A stretch of DNA of 64,000 bases from Rivibacter subsaxonicus (GTDB lineage Bacteria > Pseudomonadota > Gammaproteobacteria > Burkholderiales > Burkholderiaceae_C): contig NZ_SHKP01000007.1 in NCBI RefSeq assembly GCF_004217215.1, forward strand, positions 372,001 to 436,000. Direction: 5' to 3'. Position numbers and translations under genes: made by a program. The first letter of the stretch is position 1. Each line of letters starts with the position of its first letter. Below are positions 1 through 9,759 of the stretch, in pieces. The notes under the pieces are model-generated. The model saw only the letters and a program-made list of their open reading frames with translations. It ran no database searches and had not been told where the DNA came from.

Positions 1-1
1 G

Positions 2-1015
2 CACGCGCGTCCGGTGCCGCGCATCGGTGGCGTCGGCATTGCACTGGGCACGCTCGCTGCGGTGCTGATGCTGTGGCGGCAGCAGCCCGCCGTCGGCGCG
101 CAGGCGCTGGTGCTGCTGGCCTGCGCGCTGCCAGCCTTGGGCGCCGGCCTGGTCGAGGACCTGACCAAGGGCGTCAGTCCGGGCCAGCGCTTGGCCTGGA
201 CCGCTGGTTCGGCTCTGCTGGCCGCATGGCTTCTCGGCGCGGTCGTCACGCGAACCGGCATTCCCGGGCTCGACCTGATCGCGGCCACCGCGCTCGGCTC
301 GGTGCTGCTGGCGGTCTTCGTGGTGGCGGGGGTCGCCAACTCGGTGAACATCATCGACGGCATGAACGGCCTGGCCTCGATGTGCGTCGTCATCATGATG
401 GCCGGGCTGTGCTACGTGGCCTTCGACGTCGGCGATCAACTGGTGGCATTTGCCGCGCTGGCGGTCATCGGCGCGGTGCTCGGCTTCTTCATGTGGAACT
501 ACCCGCGCGGCCTGATCTTCCTGGGTGACGGTGGCGCCTACTTCCTAGGCTTCATGTTGGCCGAACTCGGCATCCTGCTGGTGGTGCGCAATCCACAGGT
601 GTCGCCGATCTTTCCGCTGTTGCTCTGCGCCTACCCGATTTTCGAGACCTTGTTCTCGATGTACCGCCGCAAGGTGGTGCGCGGCCGCGCGGTCGGCATG
701 CCCGACGGCATCCACCTTCACACGCTGATCTACCGGCGCCTGATGCGCTGGGCGATTGGCGCGACCGATGCCGCGATACTGACCCGACGCAACTCGATGA
801 CCTCGCCCTATCTTTGGGTGATGTGTTCGCTGTCCGTGATCCCCAGCGTGCTGTGGTGGGGAGACAGCGCGATGCTCTCGGCATGGATGCTGCTGTTCGT
901 GGCGTCGTATGTCCTGCTTTACAGCAGCATCGTGCGCTTCAGGACACCGCGGATCCTGATCGTGCGACGGCGCTCGCACGCGTCGCCAAGCTCCGGATCC
1001 GATCCCGGGCGATAA
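2..1015 (+). CDS. WecA/MraY-type sugar-phosphate transferase (glycosyltransferase family 4), 5' end cut off
   Basis: Membrane enzyme of the family that moves a sugar-1-phosphate from a UDP-sugar to undecaprenyl phosphate, the first lipid-linked step in making O-antigen or other surface glycans. The frame is open to the window edge, and its first residues (HARPVPRIGG) match the interior of the family, so the true start lies outside. Counting from codon 14, the Asp-rich motif NIIDGMNGLA is at 112-121 and the FLGDGGAYFLGF motif at 169-180; both are hallmark catalytic loops. Many hydrophobic segments alternate with short loops, as expected of a polytopic protein. The cytosolic C-terminal tail is long and basic. 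The exact sugar is not decidable from sequence. The gene ends 7 bases before the RNA helicase gene. Confidence 0.85.
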   Translation, partial: HARPVPRIGGVGIALGTLAAVLMLWRQQPAVGAQALVLLACALPALGAGLVEDLTKGVSPGQRLAWTAGSALLAAWLLGAVVTRTGIPGLDLIAATALGSVLLAVFVVAGVANSVNIIDGMNGLASMCVVIMMAGLCYVAFDVGDQLVAFAALAVIGAVLGFFMWNYPRGLIFLGDGGAYFLGFMLAELGILLVVRNPQVSPIFPLLLCAYPIFETLFSMYRRKVVRGRAVGMPDGIHLHTLIYRRLMRWAIGATDAAILTRRNSMTSPYLWVMCSLSVIPSVLWWGDSAMLSAWMLLFVASYVLLYSSIVRFRTPRILIVRRRSHASPSSGSDPGR

Positions 1016-1022
1016 TCCGGGA

Positions 1023-2495
<1,473 letters not shown>

Positions 2496-2549
2496 CTCAG
2501 GTCCAGCACGACCGACTCCCGCACCGAGGCGTCGGATCCCGGTCAGCCA

Positions 2550-2960
2550 ATGACGGCACGGCGCTGGCGCCTGCTGTTTGTGCTGGCAGTGCTGGTGGCG
2601 CTGTTCTTCGCGCTCAAGCCGGCATCGACCGAGCCGGAACCCATCGAGTATCTCGACAAGCTCGAGCACATTGCCGCATTTGCCGTGCTCATGGTGCTTG
2701 GCGTGCTGGCCGCACTGCGACCGGTATGGGCGCTCGCGCTGGGGCTGCTGGCGCTGGGCATCGGCATCGAGATCGCCCAGGCCTTCACGCCAGACCGAAC
2801 ACCCGACGTCAGGGATGTGGTGGCCGACGCGATTGGCATCGTCACCGGCTTGCTGCTGTACGTGCTCTGGCGCGAGCTCAGCCAGCGGCGAGCCAGCCGA
2901 ACACCGCTGGCAGGTTCTTCGCAAACTGCGGCGGCGACTGACGCCACTCGGCCACGCTGA
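2550..2960 (+). CDS. VanZ-like small membrane protein
   Basis: A 136-residue protein with four hydrophobic segments (roughly residues 8-22, 40-60, 65-82 and 92-110). The pattern DKLEHIAAFAVL near 36-47 followed by IEIAQAFTPDRTPDVRDVVADAIG near 74-97 is typical of the VanZ family. The family is named after a teicoplanin-resistance protein, but chromosomal homologues such as this have no established function. The 3' end overlaps the convergent methyltransferase gene by 83 bases. Nothing nearby suggests a resistance cluster. Confidence 0.8.
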   Translation: MTARRWRLLFVLAVLVALFFALKPASTEPEPIEYLDKLEHIAAFAVLMVLGVLAALRPVWALALGLLALGIGIEIAQAFTPDRTPDVRDVVADAIGIVTGLLLYVLWRELSQRRASRTPLAGSSQTAAATDATRPR

Positions 2961-3675
2961 GACTGCGATTCCAGCCGCCTTCGAGCGTGAGGCCGCAGGC
3001 CACCGACAGACGCGTGGTCGGCCGCAGGTGCGCCAGCAGGGCGGCCATCAGCGCCTCGTTGCGGTAGGGCGTCTCGATCGCCAGTTGGGTCTGGCGTTCG
3101 GACAGCGAGCGCGCCTCCAGCGTGCGAATGCGTGCGGCGCGGCCGGCCTCGTCCTGCGGCAGGTAGCCGACGAACGCAAAGCTCTGGCCGTTGAGCCCGC
3201 TGGCGGCAACCGCCAGCACGATCGAACTCGGGCCCGACAGCGGCCGCACCTCGATGCCGGCCTTGTGCGCGGCGGCGACCAGATCGGCGCCGGGGTCGGC
3301 CACCGCCGGCAGTCCGGCCTCGGACAGCAGGCCGATGTCCTGCCCCTGATCCAGTGCCGGCTGCAGCAGCGGTCGCAGGTCGGGCGTCACGACCAGCTTG
3401 GCGCCACCCTTGGGCGCGCGCGGCAGCTCGCGAATGTGGAGCGCCTGCAGCGGCTGCACCAGCGGCACGATGGCGTTGACGCGCTTGAGGAAGGCGCGAG
3501 TCGTCTTGGCGTTCTCGCAGACCCAGTGCGTCAGCGTGGCGGCGGCGTCGATCGCGCCCAGCGGCAACACCTGCTGCAGGTCCGGCTCGGCCGCGCCCGG
3601 GGCCAGTGCGCCGAGGTCGAGAGTATTCGGCACGAGCACCAGGGCGCCGCGGCGGGAGGGCGGGGTCGGGCTCAT
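2878..3675 (-). CDS. SAM-dependent methyltransferase of the tetrapyrrole methylase (RsmI-like) family
   Basis: 265 residues. Family members use S-adenosylmethionine to methylate rRNA (RsmI, 2'-O-methylation in 16S rRNA) or other targets. The glycine-rich LLSEAGLPAVADPGADLV region near residue 100 and the PLSGPSSIVLAVAASGL segment that follows are the SAM-pocket signatures of this fold. The start is set at the ATG that overlaps the stop of the upstream maf gene (ATGA), so the two are probably translated in a coupled way. Burkholderiales usually carry a separate true RsmI elsewhere; this maf-linked paralogue may have another target. The longer upstream open frame is a GC-driven artefact. Confidence 0.8.
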   Translation of the reverse strand: MSPTPPSRRGALVLVPNTLDLGALAPGAAEPDLQQVLPLGAIDAAATLTHWVCENAKTTRAFLKRVNAIVPLVQPLQALHIRELPRAPKGGAKLVVTPDLRPLLQPALDQGQDIGLLSEAGLPAVADPGADLVAAAHKAGIEVRPLSGPSSIVLAVAASGLNGQSFAFVGYLPQDEAGRAARIRTLEARSLSERQTQLAIETPYRNEALMAALLAHLRPTTRLSVACGLTLEGGWNRSLSVAEWRQSPPQFAKNLPAVFGWLAAG

Positions 3676-4292
3676 CGGCTCGAGTGCAAGCTGGCCGCAT
3701 GCAGCGGGTCGAATCCGGCCTCGCGCAGCAGCGCGCAGGTGGCAATCAGCGGCAGTCCGACCAGTGCCGTCGGGTCGTCGGATTCGATGGCGTCGAGCAG
3801 CCCGATGCCGAGCGTCTCGCTCTTGGCGCTGCCGGCGCAGTCGTAGGGTTGCTCCAGGCGCAGGTAGGTTTCGATCTCGGCATCGCTCAACTGGCGAAAA
3901 CGCACCCGCACGGGCACCAGCCGCATCGCCTCGAAGCCGGTGGCCGATCGCACGACGGCAACCGCGGTCTGGAACACGACGCTGCGTCCGCGCATCGCGC
4001 GCAGTTGCGCCACGGCGCGCTCGTGGGTTCCGGGCTTGCCGATGGCCAGGCCGTCGAGGTCGGCGACCTGGTCGGAGCCGATCACGACGGCGTCTTGGCA
4101 AGTCGCCGCCACCGCACGCGCCTTGGCCAGCGCCAGCCGCTGCGCCAGTGCCGCCGGCAACTCGCCGGGCTGCGGGGTCTCGTCGACATCGGGGCTGGTG
4201 ACGTCGAAGGGCAGGCGCAGGCGTTCGAGCAACTCGCGGCGGTAGCGCGAGGTCGAGCCGAGCACGAGACGGGGCAGGGCGGGCGTGGTCAT
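3672..4292 (-). CDS. maf: Maf-family nucleotide pyrophosphatase (YceF-like)
   Basis: Hydrolyses non-canonical nucleoside triphosphates to monophosphates, a housecleaning role; the YceF branch prefers 7-methyl-GTP. The 206-residue protein starts with the LVLGSTSRYRRELL motif (residues 9-22), the substrate-binding signature S-x-R-R. It continues with VIGSDQVADLDG around residues 66-77, which holds the conserved Asp, and LGKP-like IGKPG. Length is normal for Maf. It is the first gene of a leftward pair with the methyltransferase and stands divergently from yceD, 43 bases away, a arrangement common in Burkholderiales. Assignment to the YceF rather than YhdE branch is tentative. Confidence 0.88.
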   Translation of the reverse strand: MTTPALPRLVLGSTSRYRRELLERLRLPFDVTSPDVDETPQPGELPAALAQRLALAKARAVAATCQDAVVIGSDQVADLDGLAIGKPGTHERAVAQLRAMRGRSVVFQTAVAVVRSATGFEAMRLVPVRVRFRQLSDAEIETYLRLEQPYDCAGSAKSETLGIGLLDAIESDDPTALVGLPLIATCALLREAGFDPLHAASLHSSR

Positions 4293-4335
4293 CGACTGCC
4301 ATTGTCCGGCAGGCCGCGCGCCTACACTTGGCGCC

Positions 4336-4944
4336 ATGGCCGCGTCCCGAAACACCAACCCGCTCCGGCTCGACGTTGCCGCGTTCGCCGAGCATCGCGA
4401 TGCGCTGTCCGGCAGCTGGCCGCTGGCCGAGCTCGAGCGGCTGGCCGAGATCGAACGCGGTGCGAGCGCCAGGGCGGCCGAGCCGCAATCGGCAAGCGCC
4501 GCCGACGCGGTTTCCTGGGCGCTGCACGGCGAGCAGCGGACACGGCTCGGCGCCGAGCCCGAGACCTGGCTCCATGTCGAGGCCCGTGCCATTGTTTCGA
4601 TGGAATGCCAGCGCTGCCTGCAGCCCGTGGCCGTGACGGTGGTGGCGGACCGCTGGCTGCGCTTCGTGCCCGGCGGCGAGGAAGCCGCGGCTGCGCTGGA
4701 CGACGACAGCGACGACGACGTGCTGCCGCTGCAGCGCGCGGTCGATGCCCGGGCGCTGATCGAAGACGAACTGCTGCTCGAGCTGCCCCTGGTGGCCCGC
4801 CATGAGTCGTGCCCGCGACCGCTGCCGATGTCGGCCGGCGAGGAGGCGCTCGAGCCGGCCGCTGACGAAGACGGGGCTGCAGCAGAGCGGCCGAGCCCGT
4901 TTGCGGTGCTGGCGCAACTCAAGGTGCCAGGCAAGGGGCACTGA
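4336..4944 (+). CDS. yceD: YceD/DUF177 family protein, 23S rRNA accumulation
   Basis: Small acidic protein of the DUF177 family, which in E. coli and chloroplasts is needed for normal 23S rRNA accumulation and nearly always precedes rpmF, as it does here. The CQRCLQPV motif near residue 93 is the conserved Cys-pair segment of the family, followed by a strongly acidic stretch (DDDSDDD). The ATG at 4336 is preferred over an upstream in-frame codon because family alignments begin close to it, and because it leaves room for a divergent promoter region shared with maf. The encoded protein is about 202 residues, slightly longer than E. coli YceD because of the Ala/Glu-rich tail. Confidence 0.85.
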   Translation: MAASRNTNPLRLDVAAFAEHRDALSGSWPLAELERLAEIERGASARAAEPQSASAADAVSWALHGEQRTRLGAEPETWLHVEARAIVSMECQRCLQPVAVTVVADRWLRFVPGGEEAAAALDDDSDDDVLPLQRAVDARALIEDELLLELPLVARHESCPRPLPMSAGEEALEPAADEDGAAAERPSPFAVLAQLKVPGKGH

Positions 4945-5000
4945 TCCCGGACTGGCGCATGGCGCTGTGGGGCGGTCATGACGGCACTCGGCCGGGTTGC

Positions 5001-5012
5001 TTGTGCTACAAT
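5001..5012 (+). promoter_or_regulatory. Possible extended -10 promoter before rpmF
   Basis: TGC followed by TACAAT at 5007-5012 makes an extended -10 element 164 bases before rpmF. No good -35 is visible, so this rests on the -10 alone. It would drive rpmF and probably plsX-fab. Confidence 0.35.
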
Positions 5013-5175
5013 CTCAGGCTTTTCGGGGCTCTGCGAGTCCCAACATGTGGCAAGTGAGCGTGGCCCGAGAAAGCCCCTGGCATAGCGGGGCACCGGTCGA
5101 GCGGCAGGCACGGTTGTTGTGCATGCCCCCACGGCGCCACGAACCCAGCGCCACCTCTGAATTCAGGAGCCCATC

Positions 5176-5358
5176 ATGGCCGTTCAACAAAACAAGAAGT
5201 CGCCTTCCAAGCGCGGCATGCACCGCTCGCACAACGCCCTGGTCACGCCGGGTACCGCGATCGAGCCGACCACCGGTGAAGTGCATCTGCGCCACCACAT
5301 CAGCGCCAACGGTTTCTACCGTGGCCGCAAGGTGCTCAAGACCAAGGCCGACGCCTGA
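5176..5358 (+). CDS. rpmF: 50S ribosomal protein L32
   Basis: Structural protein of the large ribosomal subunit. The 60-residue sequence begins [20 protein letters not shown], the classic L32 N-terminus, and continues through [20 protein letters not shown]. It lacks the zinc-binding cysteines of the C+ form, as usual in proteobacteria. An AGGAG-type ribosome binding site (caggagccc) lies just upstream. It sits between yceD and plsX as in most proteobacteria, linking ribosome supply with lipid synthesis. Confidence 0.97.
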   Translation: MAVQQNKKSPSKRGMHRSHNALVTPGTAIEPTTGEVHLRHHISANGFYRGRKVLKTKADA

Positions 5359-5440
5359 TTTGAGTCCGTCTGCCTCGGGCGCCCCAGGGCCTTTGTGCGG
5401 ACTGCTTTTCTCCTTGCTTGATGCTGGCCGCCAGCCTCCG

Positions 5441-5478
5441 ACCCGGCCCTCTGCGTTGCAGGCGGCCGGGTTTGCGCT
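5441..5478 (+). terminator. GC-rich hairpin between rpmF and plsX, possible attenuator
   Basis: Inverted arms ACCCGGCC (5441-5448) and GGCCGGGT (5464-5471) are followed by a short mixed T stretch (ttgcgcttt). The weak T-run suggests partial termination, which would let rpmF be expressed above the downstream lipid genes. Confidence 0.35.
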
Positions 5479-5497
5479 TTGCTGAACTGAAGCTGCG

Positions 5498-6589
5498 ATG
5501 AGCATTGCTCCCCTGCCGGGCCCGATTCGCATCGCGGTCGACGCGATGGGCGGCGACCACGGGCCGGCGATCACGCTGCCCGCGGTGCGCGCTTTCCTTG
5601 CGGCCCACCCGCAGGCCGAGGTGTTGCTGGTCGGCAAGCCCGAGGCGCTCGCCGGCGCGGCCGGGATCGAGCGCTGCAGCGTCGTGCCCGCCAGCGAAGT
5701 CGTCACGATGGACGACCCGGTCGAGGTTGCCCTGCGGCGCAAGAAGGACTCGTCGATGCGCGTGGCGATCACGCAGCTCAAGCCGGCCGTTCCCGATGCA
5801 CGCGCGGCGGCCGATGCCTGCGTCTCGGCCGGCAATACCGGCGCTCTGATGGCGGTGTCGCGCTATCTGCTGAAGACGCTCGATGGCATCGATCGGCCAG
5901 CCATCGCCACCGTCATGCCGAATGAACACGACGGTCACACCACGGTGCTGGACCTCGGCGCCAACGTCGACTGCACGGCCGAACACCTGCTGCAGTTCGC
6001 GGTGATGGGATCGGCGCTGGTGGCCGCGGTCGAGGGTAAGGAAGAGCCGAGCGTCGGCCTGCTCAACATCGGCGAAGAGGCGATCAAGGGCAGCGAGACG
6101 ATCAAGCGTGCCGGCGAACTGCTGCGCGCGGCGGCCGACGGCGGCCACCTCAACTTCCACGGCAACGTCGAAGGCAACGACATCTTCAAGGGCACCACCG
6201 ATCTGGTGGTCTGCGATGGCTTCGTCGGCAACGTGGCGCTCAAGACGGCCGAGGGCCTGGCTGCGATGCTCACCAGCATCATCCGCCAGGAGTTCACGCG
6301 CAACTGGTACACCAAGTTCGCGGCGCTGGTGGCGCTGCCGGTGCTCAAGCATTTCAAGCACCGCGTCGACCACCGGCGCTACAACGGCGCCGCGTTGCTG
6401 GGTCTGCGCGGCCTGGTGTTCAAGAGCCATGGTTCGGCCGATGCCTTTGCCTTCGAGCAGGCGCTGAACCGGGCCTATGATGCGGCTCGCAACCGACTGC
6501 TAGATCGGGTCCACGACCGCATCCTCGAGACGCTGCAGGCCATGCCGGCCGGCGATTCGGCGGAAGCCTCGGTGGCCCAGGCCGCATGA
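5498..6589 (+). CDS. plsX: Phosphate acyltransferase PlsX
   Basis: Converts acyl-ACP to acyl-phosphate, the acyl donor used by PlsY for the first acylation of glycerol-3-phosphate; a peripheral membrane protein in phospholipid synthesis. The 363-residue sequence has the N-terminal [12 protein letters not shown] motif near residues 10-21, SAGNTGALM near 112-120, and the substrate-site segments [14 protein letters not shown] and [11 protein letters not shown] downstream. Length and order match the family. The last four bases form an ATGA overlap with the fabH start, so PlsX and FabH are probably translationally coupled. Confidence 0.96.
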   Translation: MSIAPLPGPIRIAVDAMGGDHGPAITLPAVRAFLAAHPQAEVLLVGKPEALAGAAGIERCSVVPASEVVTMDDPVEVALRRKKDSSMRVAITQLKPAVPDARAAADACVSAGNTGALMAVSRYLLKTLDGIDRPAIATVMPNEHDGHTTVLDLGANVDCTAEHLLQFAVMGSALVAAVEGKEEPSVGLLNIGEEAIKGSETIKRAGELLRAAADGGHLNFHGNVEGNDIFKGTTDLVVCDGFVGNVALKTAEGLAAMLTSIIRQEFTRNWYTKFAALVALPVLKHFKHRVDHRRYNGAALLGLRGLVFKSHGSADAFAFEQALNRAYDAARNRLLDRVHDRILETLQAMPAGDSAEASVAQAA

Positions 6590-7605
6590 CTTCCACCGCC
6601 CTCCCGTCCGCCGCGAACGCCGTGACCGGCGCCAGGTTCTCGCGCATCAGCGGCACTGGCAGCTATCTGCCGCCGCGCCGCCTGAGCAATGCCGACATCG
6701 TCGCCGACCTCGCGCAACGCGGCATCGAGAGCTCGGACGAGTGGATCGTCGAGCGCACCGGCATTCGCGCCCGGCATTTCGCCGCGCCCGAGGTCAACTC
6801 GAGCGACCTGGCGCTGGAGGCCTCGCGCCACGCGCTCGAGGCGGCCGGACGCGCGGCAGCCGACATCGACCTGATCATCGTCGCCACCTCGACGCCCGAC
6901 ATGGTGTTCCCGTCGACCGCCTGCATCCTGCAGCGCAAGCTCGGCGTGCATGGGTGCCCGGCCTTCGACGTGCAGGCGGTCTGCTCGGGCTTCGTCTACG
7001 CCCTGACGGTGGCCGACGCGATGATCCGGTCCGGCAGCGCGCGCTGCGCACTGGTGGTGGGCACCGAGGTCTTTTCTCGCATCCTCGATTTCAACGACCG
7101 CACCACCTGCGTGCTGTTCGGCGACGGCGCCGGCGCCGTGATCCTCGAGGCGAGCGAGCAGCCCGGGCTGCTGGCGACCGACCTGCATGCCGATGGCCGC
7201 CATGTCGATATCCTCTGCACGCCCGGCACGGTGTCCGGCGGCGAGGTGCTGGGCCAGCCGCTGCTCAAGATGGACGGCCAGGCCGTGTTCAAGCTCGCGG
7301 TCGGCGTGCTCGAGCAGGCCGCGCGCGCGGTGCTGGCCAAGGCCGGTCGCAGCGAGGCCGACATCGACTGGCTGATCCCGCACCAGGCCAACATCCGCAT
7401 CATGAACGGCACCGCGCGCAAGCTGAAGCTGCCGCTCGAGAAGCTGGTGGTGACGGTCGACGAGCACGGCAACACCTCGGCCGCCTCGATCCCGCTCGCG
7501 CTGGACCATGCGGTTCGCAGCGGCAAGATCGGGCGCGGCGACACCGTGATGCTCGAAGGCGTCGGTGGCGGCTTCACCTGGGGCGCGGTGCTGCTCGATT
7601 TCTGA
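6586..7605 (+). CDS. fabH: 3-oxoacyl-ACP synthase III (FabH)
   Basis: Starts fatty acid synthesis by condensing acetyl-CoA with malonyl-ACP. The catalytic Cys is at 133 in [10 protein letters not shown], the His lies in [10 protein letters not shown] near residue 265, and the Asn in [11 protein letters not shown] near 295, giving the complete Cys-His-Asn triad of FabH. The 339-residue length is about 15 longer than E. coli FabH because of an N-terminal Ala/Ser-rich extension (residues 1-18); a later start is not clearly better, and the ATGA overlap with plsX supports this one. Confidence 0.96.
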   Translation: MTSTALPSAANAVTGARFSRISGTGSYLPPRRLSNADIVADLAQRGIESSDEWIVERTGIRARHFAAPEVNSSDLALEASRHALEAAGRAAADIDLIIVATSTPDMVFPSTACILQRKLGVHGCPAFDVQAVCSGFVYALTVADAMIRSGSARCALVVGTEVFSRILDFNDRTTCVLFGDGAGAVILEASEQPGLLATDLHADGRHVDILCTPGTVSGGEVLGQPLLKMDGQAVFKLAVGVLEQAARAVLAKAGRSEADIDWLIPHQANIRIMNGTARKLKLPLEKLVVTVDEHGNTSAASIPLALDHAVRSGKIGRGDTVMLEGVGGGFTWGAVLLDF

Positions 7606-7667
7606 TCCGTGCCGGCGCTGCGCCGGCCGCGACACTTCCAAGAGAACTTTCGGAGACCGATCCAGCC

Positions 7668-8609
7668 ATGACGACCGCATTTGCATTCGTCTTTCCCGGC
7701 CAGGGCTCGCAGACCGTCGGCATGCTCGACGCGTGGGGCGAGCATCCGGCCGTGCGTGACACGCTGGCCGAGGCCTCGGCAGCGCTCGGCGACGACCTCG
7801 CCGCGCTGATCCACGCCGGACCGAAGGAGCAGCTCGACCTGACCGTCAACACCCAGCCGGTGATGCTGGCCGCGTCGATTGCCTGCTGGCGCGCCTGGCG
7901 CGCCGAGGGCGGCCCGGCGCCGGTCGCGGTGGCCGGTCACTCGCTCGGCGAGTACAGCGCGCTGGTCGCCGCCGGCAGCCTGCAACTCGGCGACGCGATC
8001 AGGCTGGTGCGCCTGCGCGCACAGGCGATGCAGGAGGCCGTTCCGGCCGGCGTCGGCGCGATGGCAGCGGTGCTCGGCTTGCCGGCCGCCGCGGTGGTCG
8101 AAGCCTGTGCCGAGGCGACCGCCGTCACCGGCGAACCGGTCTCGGCCGCCAACTTCAACGATCCGGCGCAGACCGTGATCTCTGGCACCAAGGCGGCGGT
8201 GGACAAGGCCTGCGAGTTGGTCAAGGCCAAGGGCGCCAAGCGGGCGTTGCTGCTGGCGGTCTCGGCACCGTTCCATTGCGCGCTGATGAAGCCCGCTGCC
8301 GATCGGCTCAAGCTGGCGCTGACCGACGTGGCGATCGCCACGCCGCAGATTGCGCTGATCAACAACATCGACGTGCGCGCCGAGACCGATCCGGCAGCGA
8401 TCCGCGAGGCCCTCTACCGCCAGGCCTTCGGCCCGGTGCGCTGGGTCGAGACGATCCAGGCGATGCGCGCGCGCGGCGCGACCCATGTCATCGAGTGCGG
8501 CCCAGGCAAGGTCCTGCAAGGGCTGGCCACACGGGTCGATCGCGAACTGGTCGCCGGCGGCATCGGCGACCCGGCGACGATGGCCGCCACCAAGGAGTTG
8601 CTGGCATGA
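7668..8609 (+). CDS. fabD: Malonyl-CoA:ACP transacylase (FabD)
   Basis: Transfers the malonyl group from CoA to acyl carrier protein, supplying the extender unit for fatty acid elongation. FVFPGQGSQTVGML (residues 8-20) is the N-terminal family signature and GHSLGEY (90-96) holds the catalytic Ser92. The ATG at 7668 is chosen because the preceding open frame overlaps fabH in another frame and has no homology character. 313 residues is typical. The stop overlaps the fabG start as ATGA. Confidence 0.96.
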   Translation: MTTAFAFVFPGQGSQTVGMLDAWGEHPAVRDTLAEASAALGDDLAALIHAGPKEQLDLTVNTQPVMLAASIACWRAWRAEGGPAPVAVAGHSLGEYSALVAAGSLQLGDAIRLVRLRAQAMQEAVPAGVGAMAAVLGLPAAAVVEACAEATAVTGEPVSAANFNDPAQTVISGTKAAVDKACELVKAKGAKRALLLAVSAPFHCALMKPAADRLKLALTDVAIATPQIALINNIDVRAETDPAAIREALYRQAFGPVRWVETIQAMRARGATHVIECGPGKVLQGLATRVDRELVAGGIGDPATMAATKELLA

Positions 8610-9355
8610 GCGATCTCTCGAGCCTGAAGGACCAGGTTGCCCTGGTCACCGGCGCCAGCCGCGGCATCGGCCGCAGCATCGCGCTTGCGCTCGCCGAGCA
8701 AGGGGTGCGCGTGATCGGCACCGCGACCACCGAGGCCGGCGCCGCCGCGATCGGCGAGGCGCTGGCCGCCTCCGGCGGCAGCGGCCTCAAGCTCGACGTG
8801 ACCGACGCCGGTGCGCTCGACGCTGCCGTCGACGCCATCGTCAAGCAGCACGGTGCGATCCACATCCTCGTCAACAACGCCGGCATCACGCGCGATCAGC
8901 TGGCAATGCGGATGAAGGACGAGGACTGGGACGCGGTGCTCGACACCAACCTGAAAGCCGTGTTCCGCGCCAGCCGCGCCGTGATGCGGCCGATGATGAA
9001 GCAACGCTACGGCCGCATCGTCAGCATCACCTCGGTGGTCGGCGCCTCGGGCAACCCGGGCCAGGCCAACTACGCCGCCGCCAAGGCCGGCGTGGCGGGC
9101 ATGACGCGGGCGCTGGCGCGCGAACTCGGCAGCCGTGGCATCACCGTCAACTGCGTGGCGCCCGGCTTCATCCAGACCGACATGACCGAGGCGCTGCCCG
9201 AGGCCCAGAAGGCCGCGTTGATGGCACAGATTCCGCTTGGCCGACTCGGTGCGCCCCAGGAGATCGCGGCGGCGGTGGCCTTCCTGGCCTCGCCCGCCGC
9301 CGGCTACATCACCGGCACCGAGTTGCACGTCAACGGCGGCATGTTCATGAACTGA
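8606..9355 (+). CDS. fabG: 3-oxoacyl-ACP reductase (FabG)
   Basis: NADPH-dependent reduction of 3-oxoacyl-ACP in each elongation round. Short-chain dehydrogenase fold: TGASRGIG (15-22) is the cofactor-binding glycine motif, NNAG follows near residue 89, and YAAAKAG near residue 154 carries the catalytic Tyr and Lys, with the Ser in ITSVVG. The 249-residue length and the C-terminal GTELHVNGGMFM segment are standard for FabG. The start overlaps the fabD stop. Confidence 0.96.
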   Translation: MSDLSSLKDQVALVTGASRGIGRSIALALAEQGVRVIGTATTEAGAAAIGEALAASGGSGLKLDVTDAGALDAAVDAIVKQHGAIHILVNNAGITRDQLAMRMKDEDWDAVLDTNLKAVFRASRAVMRPMMKQRYGRIVSITSVVGASGNPGQANYAAAKAGVAGMTRALARELGSRGITVNCVAPGFIQTDMTEALPEAQKAALMAQIPLGRLGAPQEIAAAVAFLASPAAGYITGTELHVNGGMFMN

Positions 9356-9409
9356 TGCCCGTCGCGCGGGGTGGCGGAACCGGAGCGGGCCGCTGTCACG
9401 TCGACGACT

Positions 9410-9437
9410 TAGGGACTCGTCCCTAGACCCTTTAGAA
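9410..9437 (+). promoter_or_regulatory. Short inverted repeat and -10-like element upstream of acpP
   Basis: TAGGGAC and GTCCCTA (9410-9416 and 9419-9425) form a perfect 7-bp palindrome with a 2-base centre, followed by TAGAAT at 9432-9437. It may be an operator with the acpP promoter, which would explain extra acpP expression; a weak terminator for fabG is the alternative. Confidence 0.35.
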
Positions 9438-9477
9438 TCCCGCCCTGTTTTTCCCGTTACCTCCCTGGAGGAGTTTC

Positions 9478-9720
9478 ATGAGCGATATCGAAGCACGCGT
9501 CAAGAAGATCATTGCCGAGCAACTCGGCGTGGCCGAAGCCGAAGTTACCCACGAGAAGGCCTTCGTGGCCGACCTCGGCGCCGACTCGCTGGACACCGTC
9601 GAACTGGTGATGGCCCTCGAAGACGAGTTCGGCATCGAGATCCCGGACGAAGAGGCCGAGAAGATCACGACCGTCCAGCTCGCGATCACCTACGCCCAGA
9701 ACCACGCCAAGGCGGCCTGA
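9478..9720 (+). CDS. acpP: Acyl carrier protein
   Basis: Carries growing acyl chains on a 4'-phosphopantetheine arm attached by AcpS, whose gene is also in this window. The attachment serine is Ser37 in [10 protein letters not shown]. The 80-residue acidic protein ends with the usual [10 protein letters not shown] segment. A strong ribosome binding site (ggagga) precedes the ATG, fitting the very high expression expected. Confidence 0.98.
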   Translation: MSDIEARVKKIIAEQLGVAEAEVTHEKAFVADLGADSLDTVELVMALEDEFGIEIPDEEAEKITTVQLAITYAQNHAKAA

Positions 9721-9759
9721 GCGGCTGCTGGCGGGTAGTAGAGAAGGCTTGCGCGAGCT

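Noticed and set aside
2878-4941. Single 687-residue leftward protein covering both Maf and the methyltransferase
   Set aside because: Only the part from 3675 leftward has methyltransferase motifs; upstream it is a shadow of maf read in the wrong frame.
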